A stretch of DNA of 64,000 bases from Polytrichum commune (GCA_950295325.1 OX485807.1:51364440-51428439), one strand, 5' to 3'. Counted from the stretch's first letter, positions 37,173 to 49,663 are shown. Made by a program: numbers and translations. Notes: a model not told the origin generated them from the sequence alone.

Positions 37173-39744
37173 GAATGTGTATTTACGTATTTATTAAGAC
37201 TAAGATTTCTTAACTCACAAATATTAAGATAGAATACAAAGATCAAAGATCATACAAAATACAAACAAAATAGTCTCAGTTATTTTCAAAGAGCTCAAAT
37301 CACCTAGTGGGTGGTGTTAGGCAATTCCAAACTTTTGATGAGCTTGGAAATAAGAAAGCAATTTTTGAAAATGTGATTACTCGTGCTTGAGAAGATGTTA
37401 TTTGTCGTTTTGAAATGTAGGTGATTGTATACTAAAAGACCGTGGACATGATGTGTGCAAGCATTTGGCATCATAGTGGAGACATTAAACTGGATGTGCA
37501 CCAACGATTTATTCCAGCATTGGCCAAAAAGTCCAAAATTATCTAAAGATTAATTTACTGTTTTAGTGAAGGTTTGGCCCATGCATCTTTGGCAACCATC
37601 AACTAAGATATGGTGGTAGCATCGGCCAATGTGCTAGATGCCAACTGCAATCGTCACGGATGGAAGTTTGGTCAATGCAGGTGAGCATACTGCTTTGAAT
37701 GGTCCCAACTCTCTAAGCATATTCTAATTGAACAAGGTGAAGAAACTAAGGAACCAATCACAAATAATTGAGACTTGAATGAAATCCATGCCAATTATCA
37801 AAACAAAGTTTTGGTATATTTTGCATCCAAGGAATGATGTGATGAAATGTTATCATGGAGGATTCATATTTAGATGAAAAATATCAGTCCTCCGTTCACT
37901 TTCACACATCGCATTGTTAAGCTTGTCATGAGAGGCATTTCTTGCAGATCTTGTGTATCAATGAACATATTACTTAAGATCTAAGGTCTTCAAAAATTTA
38001 TGTGTCAATTTTGCACATATAGTTCAACAATCATTTTTTCAACACAATGACACGATGGTCTACCAATGATCCTGCCCACATGACACCGTCTAACTATCTA
38101 ATTATCATTACGGGTGGGATATTACAGTAGTGATCTCAAATGTCTTCTGGTCTTATATGTAGAAAGAGCCACTCACAATTTTGTGACAGTAGCTTGAAAA
38201 TTTGTGTCCTTCACATGATGAGCAGTTGTCCATAGTCAACAATGCAAAGTTGTTGTGAAGTGTCTTTCACAAAATGTATCCATTGCTTCAGATGTACTAA
38301 TGGATCAATCAACCAATGGTCTGTATTTCTCCTGTCATCCTCTGAAATAAAATTTGACTCTAGTCTTGGTTCAATTTCAATGCAGAATGGACCAAAAAGC
38401 GTTTATCCTTCAAAACTTGTACAAATTAATTCATAGGACCTAAACTTTAGGAAAAACTTAGAGATGCAATACGGTAGGTATAATGACATTTTAGTACATA
38501 TATAGCATGGAAGGATACATCTTTAATTGTAGATTTGATGTTTTTAAAGTGTTGCCTAATTTATTAAGGTATGACAAAATTGGAATTTGTAGGCTTAGTT
38601 GGCGACATAATGCACACTACATTGGTGAATGCATTATTTGTAGTGATGGAGAAAATTTTCACCTTGTGGTGGATGAAAAATGTAGATGACATGTTTGTGT
38701 TGCTTCCCATGTGCTTCCACACTCCTCAGGTTTGGTGTTTTGAGGGTTTGCACATCCGTTCGTTGCTTTCATGGTTGGGTGCTTTGAGGATTAGGTGCAA
38801 TAATTTCTTCAAGGTTGCTTCAAGGTTCAAGAGTGCTTGGTGCTCTCCTTTGATTTTTATTTGTTAAAATTGCTCTTAGAGCAGTTTCATGCTAGATTTC
38901 CACACCTACTTGGCAATTGCACCACCATAATTATCCACATCTTAATATAGTTAACTTTCCACCTATGGAAAGAAAAAAAACTTATATTGTGACTTATCCA
39001 TTAGTGTAGAGGAGAAAGTTGATTTGGGTGGCACTTAGTGATGCTACAAACATAAACAAATATTTTATGTCTCTTTGTATTTACAAAATGATAGTTGTAC
39101 ATCATCTTTTCATTCATCCATTGAAAAACCCCTAATAGCATGAATCATACTAGGCATGTTGGCAGGATAGATTCAAAAGCACCATTTGAATGGTGCTAAT
39201 GCAAATACCATCCTTTAATAATACTAGTGGTAATATCTTGTGACTCACCATCCCTATGCCCATTATTGAACTCATTTTCTAACAATTGCACTTCCACCTC
39301 TAGAATGGGTCCTACTACATGGAGTGACATCACATGACACAATAGAATATACATGTAGAACATATTTGCAGGTGACATTCTTTAACTTGAAATCACTATA
39401 GTAAAATTCGTGTAGTGCAATTTTTTCATTGTCCAGACACTATCGTCAACACCATGCAATCCCTCTACAATAGAAACAAATGCACCTTGCATTTTAATAG
39501 AAATATGGGCAAGTCAACACCAATATGCATGTGAATAGTCTCAACTCAAACATTGAAATTATATGACCAAATAGAGTCTCTTGTCCCTAGCATACACATG
39601 AGAAAAGGAAATGATTGGAGGGGGTGCTATATCTTGTATCCAACCCTTGAAATAATCGCAGTCGCCGATTAAGATTTGGTGACGAGGTTTGTAGGATTAG
39701 GGCTTCATAAAAGACATGGTGATAACCCTCAGCCCTAGAGTAAC
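37173..39744. other. Gene-poor stretch
   Basis: No supported gene. About 37790-37860 is the inverted match of 7110-7180. The plus-strand frames at 38507-38867 overlap each other and carry no domain. Confidence 0.35.
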
Positions 39745-40330
39745 TCACCCAACCCCACTATGCGCACCCACTAGGCTACTGAATCCCATGGCCTCAGTAC
39801 CTACTAATTTGGTCGTTGGTCCTAGAGTAAGGCTCCAAATATTTTCCACGTCTCGGATTCCAAAACCTTTTCCAAGAAGGTAGCCAACTACAGAGGGGAA
39901 ATGAAGGTCTTTCTCCTCCCATCCCCACTCCTTCCATGTTTGCCAACCTTTGTAACCCCAAAATTCTCCGGAAAGATGATACATTATCTTATGTCTCTTA
40001 AAGTCCAACCCGTATGAGCTATAAAAGTCGTGGTATGAGGGACCCGCCACCAATACTGGTTTCAACGCCTGCAATCCTTCAAGCATATGAATGTCCTTCT
40101 CATGTAACTCTACTCCAATGGAACTTAGGACCAACACCTTTAGGTTTGTCAGTTTACTCATGTCTGACAACCGACATAGCGATTCACTCCCCCACAATTC
40201 GATATCTGTCAGTGCACGTAAATCTCCAAGGCCTTGCAAACTAGTCAGTTGCATGTTGTTAAGGTCACCTTCAACCCTCAGCCTTAGACGGTGTAACCCG
40301 TTGTTGACCGGTTTACACAGACATTACTCT
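39745..40330 (-). pseudogene. C-terminal LRR fragment of an NLR, probably NLR2
   Basis: A minus-strand frame of 169 codons from the Met at 40254, with in-frame LRR sequence extending upstream to about 40325, where a stop blocks it. Repeats such as LTSLQGLGDLRALTDIELWG, SLCRLSDMSKLTNLKVLVLS and HMLEGLQALKPVLV are clear. A non-LRR tail follows, rich in Trp, Gly and Tyr (for example GEFWGYKGWQTWKEWGWEEK), ending at a stop. Strand and order fit the missing 3' end of NLR2, whose LRRs stop at about 50666, but 10 kb of inserted DNA lies between and no overlapping sequence proves the link. It could be a separate NLR relic. Confidence 0.55.
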
Positions 40331-40633
40331 TATCCAAATTAGCCCTCTTTATGTTTCCATTCGGAAGGTGGACTGATGCATATTAGTTTAATATGGTATT
40401 CTCGTGGAGTGAATCTCCGAGGAGTGGGTGCCCTAGGTTTTCAAGTTAATGTTCTCCTAGATCCTAATGTCAAGGTTAAGTGTTCTTAGAGGAAAACCAT
40501 TCTTATGTTTACTATCTAGGAGAATATTCCAAACTCTTTCATGGTTTGAATAACTTATAATGATTTTTCTTCCATTCAATATTCCAAGAATGTCTCACTA
40601 AGAGAGTTATGGATTCTAAGCATACTCCTTCAC

Positions 40634-41601
40634 TGTGAGCCCAAAATGGTACTCACATGTGTTCTTAACTCTTCGAAACCATTAGAAGTTATGTTTTGAT
40701 GTTTTATGATTATTCACAAAAATATAAAAAGAATGAAGTTTGAATGAAGTTATGTTTAGAGCTTAGGCTCGTGTGAAGTAGTTGATTAAAAGTTTAGGGG
40801 TGTGAAGAAAATTCCTTAGTTAGGTGAGCATAGTGTATGATGAACCAAGGGTGGCTCCTTGAGTTAAATGTTTGAATTAGGATCTATGTTGTTAGTTTAA
40901 GAATTGAAGGCTTAAAGGATAGGATGAGAGCCTACAAAGTAGAAAATAATCAAAAGGTTTATTTTGGTCCTTGGGGGTGCTCACCTACTCCCTTGAAGGC
41001 TTAGAAGATAGGATGAGAGCCTACAAAGTAGCAAAGGATCAAAAGGCTTATCTTGAGCCTTGGGGGTGTTCACCTACTCCCTCTCAACTCATTATATAAA
41101 CCCTCACTCTTCCCTCTTTCATCCTCTCTTTCCTTTGTGCTCCTTGGCACCCCACGTGTTATGAGTGTGGGTGTGTGGAAAGCAAGAAAGGAGCATATGT
41201 GTGTGCAAGATCTTGAGGTGAAGAACCAAGACTAATTAGCCTTGAAGTTAGTTGACACTTGTTAGGAGTAGTTTTTGGGTTGAGGTATTTAGAGCTTAGT
41301 TTGTTGTGTTCAACTTATAGAATTTAGACTTATATCATTTAAGTTTATAATCATGAGGGAATAAGCTTAGTAAGGATTTGAGTGTGGGGGTTGTGAATTA
41401 ATGTAGGAGGAAGAGAATAAATATAGAGAAACATTTTTCAATGCTTGTACTCGTATTATGGAATAAATTGGTGTGCAAGAGTTGATGGGGAATGAGATGG
41501 ATTTGTACAAACTTGGAAAGAGGGAGTTATGTGAACATGAATGTGATCCCCATTCCCTCACCCGGACTAGGACGCTTAAGGATGGGCGGTTTGGCCTCAC
41601 A
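40634..41601 (+). mobile_element. Solo-LTR-like repeat of family 1, copy D
   Basis: TGTGAGCCCAAAATGG...TTTGGCCTCACA, 968 bp, perfect 5-bp duplication TTCAC (40629-40633 and 41602-41606). It contains a TATA-like ATTATATAAACCC at about 41089, then a block GTGCTCCTTGGCACCCCAC shared with copy E (about 53607), so the plus strand is taken as sense. A roughly 100-bp tandem duplication lies at 40908-41084. No small ORF of the A/B/E type. Confidence 0.9.
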
Positions 41602-42756
41602 TTCACTAATGTAAGTTTATTCACTTAGAGAATATTCAAGTATAAGAGTTCCTCATTCATGCATTAATTTCTCAATGTAACATCAATCTCTTTATATCAA
41701 AGTGTTTGAACAATATGCCAGGTATGTTCTAATTCTCTCGTACATTCTATATCTTTTGCGTACTTATCCAAAGATTTTGTCTTGATAGTGGTGATAATTT
41801 TAGAGTCTTGAGTTTTAAGCTTAGTTGGATGATACTTGATGAATCCGTATTGTCGATTCCAACTTGTCTTGTCACTTTGATTCACTCGTATCTCTTGAGG
41901 AATTCAAGTGTTAGAGATTTCCAATTTCCTTTTTGACTAAAGTTTCCGGGTCTTCAAAGATTATGTGAGAACTTAAATCTTCTAAGGTTTATGAAAACCC
42001 TTAGTCTTTTGATGTTCTTCAATTCTTCATCTTTGAAGGCTTTTATGAAAACCTTGAATTTTCTAAGGTTCGTTAGAATCCTTAGTCTTCTTGTCTTCAA
42101 TTTTTTTAGTCTTCGAAATTCTCTTTAAGAATTTTCTTCAATTTCCTTCATCTTCGAGTCTTCAAAATCATCTCTTCAAATGCCCTTCGGTCTTCAAATG
42201 CCCTTTGGTCTTCAAATGCCTTCCGCCTTCAAAATAATCTCTTCAAATGCCCTTCGGTCTTCAAATGCCTCCAGCCTTCAAAATAATTTCTTCAAATGGA
42301 ATTTGGTCTTCAAATGCCTTTGGCCTTCAAAATAATCTCTCTGAATGCCCTTCGGTCTTCAAATGCCTCTGGCCTTCAAATGAATTTCTTCAAATGCCCT
42401 TTGGTCTTCTAATGCCTTCGGCCTTCAAAATAATTTCTTCAAATGCCCTTTGGTCTTCAAATGCCTTCAACCTTCAAAATAATCTCTTCGAATGCCCTTT
42501 GGTCTTCAAATGCCTCTGGCCTTCAAAAGAATTTCTTCAAATGCCCTTTGGTCTTCAAATGCCTTCGGCCTTCAAAATAATCTCTTCGAATGCCCTTCGG
42601 TCTTCAAATGCCTCCGGAAGTCTTCGAGAAAATTCGCTCCTAGTAACTCTTCGTGACGCTCACGTCGAATGGTTCGTGCTTGAATGAGGTGCTTTAGGTG
42701 TCCTAAGCCCCCTCCTTATATAGGGTCTAGGATCTACTAATTTCTTGATTAGGCGG
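41602..42756. other. Spacer with minisatellite, left flank of copia element
   Basis: No gene. 41607-42168 is A/T-rich with repeated TTCTAAGGTT(T/C) motifs. 42170-42620 is the minisatellite listed next. A TATA-like CCTTATATAGGG lies at about 42712, just before the LTR. Confidence 0.4.
42170..42620. repeat. Minisatellite, about 7 units of 58-60 bp
   Basis: Repeats of TCTTCAAATGCC(C/T)T(C/T)(G/T)G followed by CCTTCAAAATAAT(C/T)TCTTC. The period keeps a plus-strand frame open for 146 codons, but that frame is a by-product of repetition and not a gene call. Confidence 0.85.
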
Positions 42757-42986
42757 TGTTGAATCTATTGAGTAGCGATGGTGAGAAAGAAGCCAAGACA
42801 TAGATCACTGTCTGGAACACACTTGTTCAAGGGAGAGTGTGAAGCACCCTGAGATATATACACAGGTTCGACCTTGTCGACAACTAAACTAAGTTAGCTA
42901 TAAACCCTAATGAAAGTGTACATTAATCTACAGTAACTTCTATCTACCCTAACAAGTAACATGCCATGTGGGCATAGTGTCCAACA
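42757..42986 (-). repeat. 3' LTR of copia element
   Basis: 230 bp, TGTTGAATC...GTCCAACA on the plus strand. It differs from the other LTR at about seven positions (roughly 3 percent). A G-rich polypurine tract (minus strand, AAGAGGGGG) lies at 42987-42995, immediately inside. Confidence 0.92.
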
Positions 42987-43192
42987 CCCCCTCTTGCACA
43001 CATGTCAACAAGTTAGCAGTTGAACACAAGAGACGAGCATCGGTGAGAGAAGCGAGAGATGGATCTGAGGTTGAGAGAAATAACATGGGTCCGATTGCTT
43101 TCGCTGCTGCTGTGGACAGTCCTGGTGATGATGAGGAAGGGAATAACGGCGTTGATAGAGGTTGTTGAAAAAAAAGTTTTCTAGGTGAATGA

Positions 43193-43810
43193 GCGATCGA
43201 TGAGAGAAGAGGAAGGTCAGGAGGAAAAGGAGAGAAATCGACTTTGCTACCCCCTCTTAGCGACGAACTGGTGCTCTCGCATATCTGGCCGCTTCTTCAC
43301 CAACGAGTAAATGTGTCGTTGTTGTGGCGCCTCAGAAGGGTTAATCATGCTTGGAAGAGAAGTGTAGGTGAAACTTTACAGTGGTCAGCCTTAGAGATTG
43401 TGAGAGTGGATTCTCCAGGCTTCGTGAGGTACCTCCGAGAGCGTGGCGAGCGTCGACCATCGCTGAGAGAGCGAGTGGAGAGCGAGATGAGATCAATTGT
43501 TGTGCTGCTGGCTGAAGACTTGGTAAGCGATTCGGCAGATTCGAAGTCGAGGATGAAGAACAAGAGGGTCGATGACGATGCAGAGAATTGGAGTCCAGCT
43601 GAGGAAACTTGGAGGGAGTCCAAGGTTGAAGAGTCAAATGGTCATTTTTGTACCTGTAGGAGAAGAGAGTCTACATATCCCGATGAATCCTGGGATGAGA
43701 GTAATGAGGAAAGTTTCTGCTACAGGGACAGAGATTTCGAAGCAAGTGCTTCATCCTCTGAGGGCTCTCTGAGGGTTTATTACCCTCGTCACTCAGCAAG
43801 AGTAGTGTGA
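43193..43810 (+). pseudogene. F-box-like ORF carried antisense in the copia element
   Basis: A frame open from the stop at 43190 to 43810. It has no ATG before the domain (the listed start at 43244 is TTG). The first 30 residues read LPPLSDELVLSHIWPLL, then LLWRLRRVNHAWKRSV, which fits the F-box pattern LP.ELL..I...L......RL..V...W. F-box proteins bind SKP1 and recruit substrates to SCF ubiquitin ligases. The rest (SALEIVRVDSPGFVRYLRERG, then an acidic/Arg-rich low-complexity tail) is not a known substrate domain. It lies between the RNase H end and the polypurine tract, on the strand opposite to the element's genes. The RNase H stop (43789) overlaps its last codons. Most likely captured host sequence or an antisense accessory ORF. 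The F-box call is moderate. Confidence 0.5.
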
Positions 43811-44272
43811 TTGAGATAGTCGTAAAGATGAAATTTCTTTCGACATTTCTCAAATTTAGTTTTTCCAAGTGGTTTGGTGAGGAGGTCAGCCGGTTGATCT
43901 ATAGAGGATATGAATTCAACCCTGATTGTGTTGTTTTCAATTTGCTGTCGAGTAAAGTAAAGATCAATCTCAAAGTGCTTGGACTTCTCATGAAAAACAG
44001 GGTTATAACTCAATTTGATACTACTCTGATTGTCATAGAAAAGAAAGGTGGGTTTGTTATCTAAGATTTTCAGTGTTTTTAACAACCTGCGAATCCAAAT
44101 CGCTTCACATGAGCATTGGGCAAGAGCCCTATATTCAAATTCACATGAGGATCTAGATGTACTTGATTGCTTCTTGAATTCCAAGAAATAGGAGAATTCC
44201 CAAGAAAAAATATGTAGGCCCCTACTGAGATGCGATCGTCAATATCTTGGCCATAGTCAGCATCAATGTAAC
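43789..44272 (-). pseudogene. Copia RNase H, C-terminal part
   Basis: Begins at the left edge of the nested insertion with YIDADYGQDIDDR (first catalytic Asp region) and FFLGNSPISWNS. A 1-base deletion near 44186 shifts to KKQSSTSRSSCEFEYRALA, then LFYDNQSSI and HEKSKHFEIDLYF-type copia RNase H motifs, ending at 43789. Only the insertion separates it from the RT frame at 46719. Confidence 0.88.
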
Positions 44273-46718
44273 TGTAGTTAGCTTTTTAGGGGTTGGGTTC
44301 ACACTCTTAAAAACCCCAGGGAAGACTAAATGAGTGTCAGATTGATCTTTAGTTGTCACAATAAGATTGATTGATAGGTTAAAACGATTATGGAATGGTT
44401 TTGATGAACAATTAACTGAAGGATTATTCTTCCATGTATATTTCTTTATCACTTCTCACGACGAGTTAGAAAATAATGGTTAAGATACACAGTCATAATT
44501 ATCTTCTTCACAAAGACATTTAAAACCTTTAATGTTCATAAATTAATTATATTATTTTGATGATTAACAAAACCTAATTACGAACGACGAGAACGGACCC
44601 TAAGCGAACGAGTCTGCAGCGTGCAAACCGGCCTAGAGTAATGAGTCAAATAGCGAGTCAAGAGTCTAGATTCCAAGTCACAAGTAGCGAGTCTAGTTAC
44701 CAGTAACAATTCCAAGTGACGAGTCTGGGTGTGCCAAGGGAAGCGTCTAGACACATAAGCGACCTGTCAGGTTTAGGTTATATACCTGCCTTCCACGCTC
44801 ATCCCAATCGATATGGGATAAGTTACGCCCAACTCTCTCTTACATCTTCTACTCCTACGTGCGTCTTCTTCTCGCGGCTGTTTCGCGGAACTAATTCCTT
44901 CACTCCTTCACAATCTGAGACACACTCCCAGCAGACTCCATCCCTGCGAACGATTACTTCTACGAATTCTCATAGGCAAGTGGAAACTCATAATCAAACC
45001 CCCTTTATCTGTGAAAGCAAAGGTCTCCCAACAGAAATGCTCACATTAACAACTCTCCCAGTTTTGAGAAGAGGACTCTATTCGTTGTGCACAAATAAAT
45101 TACACTAAGAAGATGAATTTTCCCCGTGGAGAGTGCACAGCTCTAATTCAAACACATTGACATTTATGAAAGATCCACACTCCTTTCCCAGGACTATACT
45201 TCACACGATTTCATCACAGTGCTCTCGTAACAAGTACGAGGATAATTCTCTCCTTTCTCAGGAAGAATCCCTCACTTTCTGTTCGTTGTCTAAGTCAGAT
45301 TCAAGATAATCTCTGAATCTTGATGCATGTATTAATTTGAGACAAGAGAAGTTCTCAGTTCGCCAAAGCTGGTGACATATCCTCTTTCACAGAGATATGC
45401 ACTACTCTTGCTCTCAATTTACATGATCCACATAGACTCAGGTTAGGTAGTGGTAGCTCCTTTCTCAGGAGGTTCACAATCAGTTGAAACTTTGAAATTT
45501 CCTTCGCTTACTTAGTTGAATAAACCTCTCTCAGCCAAAGAGAATGATTTCCTGATCTACCCCCGGGTTGAATCGCTAATTTCCTTTCACAGGAAATTCC
45601 CGGAGTTTACATTCATACATAAATTCATTCACAATGTGACATTTAAGACGTCAAGTTCTCTCCTGATTATTCCCCAATAATATTTCAAGGTAGGGACAAT
45701 TCTGTCTCTCCGTCCTCGATAAGATCACTGTAATTTCTCTCACCAATTTCACATACGGGGATGATACAGGTATTCACAGTGGAATTTCACATTCCATTTG
45801 TGAGACATTGACATGAATAATAATATTGAAATTAGGATACTCCACTATGTCGCGCAGTTTCAGTTCTGTCTTACAACCACATAGGCTAAGACACACATGA
45901 GAGAGTAAAAATGCACTGGTCCATACAAAGTTAGAATTCCTCAAATATTTTCCACTCAACCGAGATGTCACAATCAAATTCTATGACATGCTCTTTCTCA
46001 TGAGTTTAAGATAACACTACCAAGTTTTTACTTCTTTTCACGGGAGTAGTGTAATTGAATTAATCACTGGATTCTTCCCGAACCAGGGATTTTCACTTGC
46101 TACACATCCACTTCATCTTGATGATTCAGAATCTTAAGAGACTATCCAAGAAATTATGGACTAATGTGTTCTCAGTACACACATAAGATTCTCACACAAT
46201 AACATTCAAGAGTTTCACACCCTTGAATCTAATCCCACCCGAGTAACACAACATTCCACTTACACAGTCACAAACAACTTGTACAAATGATATATCCGAA
46301 TGTACACTTTATATATTCAAAAGTATGATTTACAGTAAGTTCAAGGGTTTCACACCCTGGAGATAGGAGAGATGACAAAAACAGGTTCACTCTCTTCACG
46401 AGAGGAGGATCAAAAATTACACTACTCTTTGTCTTGTCCTCTTCCTCCTTCCTCTTATCTCTTTCTGTCTCAAAAGGTAGTGTCCTACCCTAGCTAAGAT
46501 ACCAAGTGCTTTCCTATTTGTCACATGTTAATTACATGTCTCCTGATATCTTCTAAACTATGGGCAGCAAGGAAAATTTCTCTATTACTTGCATGTTTCC
46601 ACTTCCGAGTGACTAATTGCCTAACATTTCACTATTTTATTAGTCTCAAGTAAGATTTGTCGTTCATTTACCTTCCGAGACTAAAATTTAGGCATTCTGG
46701 CCAAAAAATAGCACCACA
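44273..46718. mobile_element. 2.4-kb LTR-like insertion inside copia RNase H
   Basis: Starts TGTAGTTAGC and ends GCACCACA (TG...CA ends), flanked by a perfect 5-bp duplication GTAAC (44268-44272 and 46719-46723). Removing it joins the RNase H reading frame exactly. No terminal repeats within it and no recognised genes, so it is probably a long solo LTR of another family or a non-coding LTR element. The interior has many spaced copies of CTTTC(A/T)CAGGA-like motifs. A TATA-like TTATATACC lies at about 44779. The 130-codon plus frame at 44716-45108 carries no domain. Confidence 0.85.
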
Positions 46719-48047
46719 GTAACCTTGAAGGCGATTTTCCTCCCCTTGTTTAAAAAACAAGCCTAAGCCGGGAAATTTTCGAATGTACCTAAGAATGTGT
46801 TTGGCAACCTGAAGATGAGCTTCTTGTGGGTTCTGCATGAACCTACTGACAACGCTGACGGCATGAGTGATATCAGGGCGAGTCTTAGTAAGAAAGAGGA
46901 GTTTGCCTACTAGCATTCTATATAGAGTGGCATCGACTGAAGGGGTAGAAGAATTCTTTGACAAAGTCGTACCTTCAGGAAGAGGAGTAGAAACGGGGTT
47001 ACAATTTTCCATGTTGAACTGTTGTAGAATGCTCTGGGCATACTCCGTTTGGTGCATGTAAAGCCCAGTGGAAGTTCGATCAAATTGAACACCAAGATAG
47101 CGTTGGATAGGGCCAAGATCATTGGTTTTGAAAGTTAGATGAAGATGGCGTTTTAGTTGAGAGATGAGTTGAGGATTACTTCCTGTGATAAGAATATCAT
47201 CTACATAGACTAAAAGAGCTATGGTGTCAGGACCAACATGGGTAAAGTAAAGATTGGGATCAGAATAAGACTGGGTAAGATGCCAAGCAAGAAGAGCAAT
47301 ATGAAGTCGAGCGTACCAAGCGCGAGGACTTTGTCGAAGGCCATAGAGTGACTTGTGTAATTTGCAGACGAAATGTTCAGTCCCGGGTGTGACGAATCCG
47401 AGTGGTTGACGCATGTAAACTTCCTCTTGGAGAATGCCATTTAGAAAGGCTGTGAGGACGTCTAGCTGATGAAAGGGCCAGTTGAGATGGATTGCAACAG
47501 CAATGAGAATGCGGATTGTTTCCCATCGGACAACAGGAGCAAATGTGTCAAGAAAGTCGATGCCATCCTGTTGTTCAAAACCACGAGCCACAAGGCGGGC
47601 TTTGTAGCGTGTGGGACTGCCATTAACACTGGGTTTAATTTTGTATACCCATCTCGATGAAATAGCTCGCTTGCCAGGGGGAAGCGGAACAAGTGTCCAA
47701 GTATTGTTACTGCGAATGGATTCGAGTTCGGTTCGCATGGCCTTCTGCCAATGAGGAAGGAGATGAACTTGCTGAAAAGTGAGGTGATCGGTGTTGACTT
47801 CTGTCGAGTGATCATCGAGTTCGATGTGAGCGACAAAGTCTTGGAGGTGGCGTGGAAAACGCCTGATCCGATCGGATTGTCTGAGGGTATCAGAAATTTG
47901 AGGTGGTGGAAGAGTCGATGATGACACGGAATCTTGAGCTGGTTCCGATTGAACGGGTTCTGAGAGTGTCGGGGAAGGCGGAGCTGTTGGTTGAGGTGTG
48001 TGATGTGGACTTGGTTCCTGAGGATAATCTAAGGGAAAAGAAGATGA
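46719..48047 (-). pseudogene. Copia reverse transcriptase
   Basis: Frame open from the stop at 48048 through the linker (Pro/Ser-rich) and the RT domain. Motifs: ALPHW-type LLPHWQKAMRTELESI, NNTWTLVPLPPGKRAI, the RLVARGFEQQ block, FAPVVRWETIR, QLDVLTAFLNG, SLYGLRQSPRAWY and the catalytic LLVYVDDILITG, then TRPDITHAV and LRYIRKFPG. This is the standard plant copia RT, and the catalytic Asp pair is intact. It ends inside RNase H where the nested element begins. Upstream of the linker, VLLYENVSRDIF resembles the last residues of a copia integrase, placing the deletion just before it. Confidence 0.92.
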
Positions 48048-48204
48048 CTAATGTTCAAGAAAAGTTCGATGTTCTTCTGTGTAAGTCGGTGCAGAGAGAT
48101 TGTTGTCGGGGGGTACCTCCATTGAAGTAGAATTGTGATTTGCATGAGGAGGAGTATCTTCATCAATGAAGATATCCCTGGAGACATTTTCATACAAAAG
48201 GACT

Positions 48205-49663
48205 TCAAGACTTGAAGACTAAGGTTTTATCTTGATCTGCTAGGGATCCAACGCTCAAGAGATTTTTTGTTATACCAGGGGTGTACAGAACATTTGAAAT
48301 GTTTATTTCTTCAGACATGAAGCGAACATCAATATTTCCAACTCCGGTGACAGAGTGATTCTGTCCACCGGCTGACCTAACCTGTGCACCGTTAGTTCGG
48401 TGAAGGGAAGAAAAGAATGGAAGGATCACCAGTTACATGGTGAGTGGCCCCTGAATCAAGGTACCAAGAGCTATTCTGCTTGGGTTTCTCTACCAAATTG
48501 AGCTCCACTAAGCAGGCATCTACTACCTGATCAGCAGATTCGAAATTTTCTTCCTTCTGCTCCTGATTGAAGAGATCCAGTGGTTCTTCGATGTGATGTG
48601 CTTGAGCGTTGAGTGTCCTGGTGCGCCGTTCCTGTAATCGGTGCTCATACTCCTTCATTCTATCAAGGATGGATTTCAGGTCGCATTCCCGTTCGAAGTG
48701 ACCATCCAAGCCGCAGTAGTTGCACTTTTCGTTTCTGGGTCTCTCGGGTCCTCTCGGCCTGAATCTGATTTGCTGAGCTTGTGAGTTGCGAGCTTGTGTC
48801 GATCCAGGGTGTCCCGAGAAATGTCCGAACCTTGAGATGGTTCCTCCCGATTCCAGTGTTGGGTAACGCGATCCTCTGATCGGCGCTAGATCCAGGTACC
48901 GCGATCCTCCCGACTCCGGGTGGCGTCTGTAGCTATAGGAGTGTCTTTGTGGTGCCGAGACATGCTGGTGTCTTGATGCATTTGACTGTGGCCACCTCTG
49001 TCGATGCAGGAAGAAGGCCTCTCCCTCGTCTTTGTCTTGATTCTCTATCTTGATGGCAGTCTCTTCAGAGATCAGCTTGGCTTCAAGCTGTTCGTAGGTG
49101 GGAAGCGTCTGCCCCGAGATCTGCATCCGTTTAAAGATTTCATACTCCTTTGGTAGGTGTTTCAGTGTATAATACACTATTATATCCTCAGGGATATTGA
49201 CATCCACCTCCTCCAAGAGATTAGCAATTTCTCTAGCCTCGGTTAAATGTGCATCCATCGAAATGGAGTCAGTTTTTCGAAGTGCAAAAAACTTATCAAT
49301 GAGCATGACACGCCGGGGACCACTGTCTGATTCATACCTTCTCTTTAAGCCAGTCCAACATTCGTAAGGGTCGTGGTATCGGCGAAGAAGTTTGAGTGCG
49401 TTGTTCTTGGCGTTGCTGTTGATGATGTTCATCACCTGCTGCCTTGCCATCTTCTCTTCTTCGCTCATGGATTTGCTGGGCGGTGTGATGCAATATCAAA
49501 ATCGTCCATCCTTCTGTAGGAGGTTCTTCATTCTGTAAGCCCATACCCCAAAGTTGTTTCCACCCTCAAGGTGGTAGGTTTCAGGAAGACCACTATCCCC
49601 TGTCATGACAATGCGACGGCCGTCACCTGTGTGTAAACTACTTTCTGTCTCTATGATCGACAT
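48205..49663 (-). pseudogene. Copia gag-protease with nonsense and frameshift
   Basis: The start is the ATG at 49661-49663 (MSIIETESS), followed by the copia gag signature YHLEGGNNFGVWAYRM. An in-frame TGA at 49496-49498 stands where copia gags usually have Trp. The frame then runs to 48392 with a UBN2-type gag core (LKLLRRYHDPYECWTGLKRR), a CCHC zinc knuckle (CNYCGLDGHFEREC) and the aspartic protease motif WYLDSGATHHVTGD. A frameshift near 48425 moves the rest of the protease (VLYTPGITKNLLSVG) to the frame ending at 48205. Gag packages element RNA and the protease cleaves the polyprotein; neither would be made intact here. Confidence 0.9.

Noticed and set aside
42247-42687. 146-codon plus-strand ORF
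   Set aside because: It is produced by a minisatellite whose period keeps the frame open; the peptide is a simple repeat.
43789-48047. Two separate copia elements lying side by side
   Set aside because: The RNase H pieces at 44272 and 46719 rejoin exactly once the insertion with the GTAAC duplication is removed, so one interrupted element is enough.
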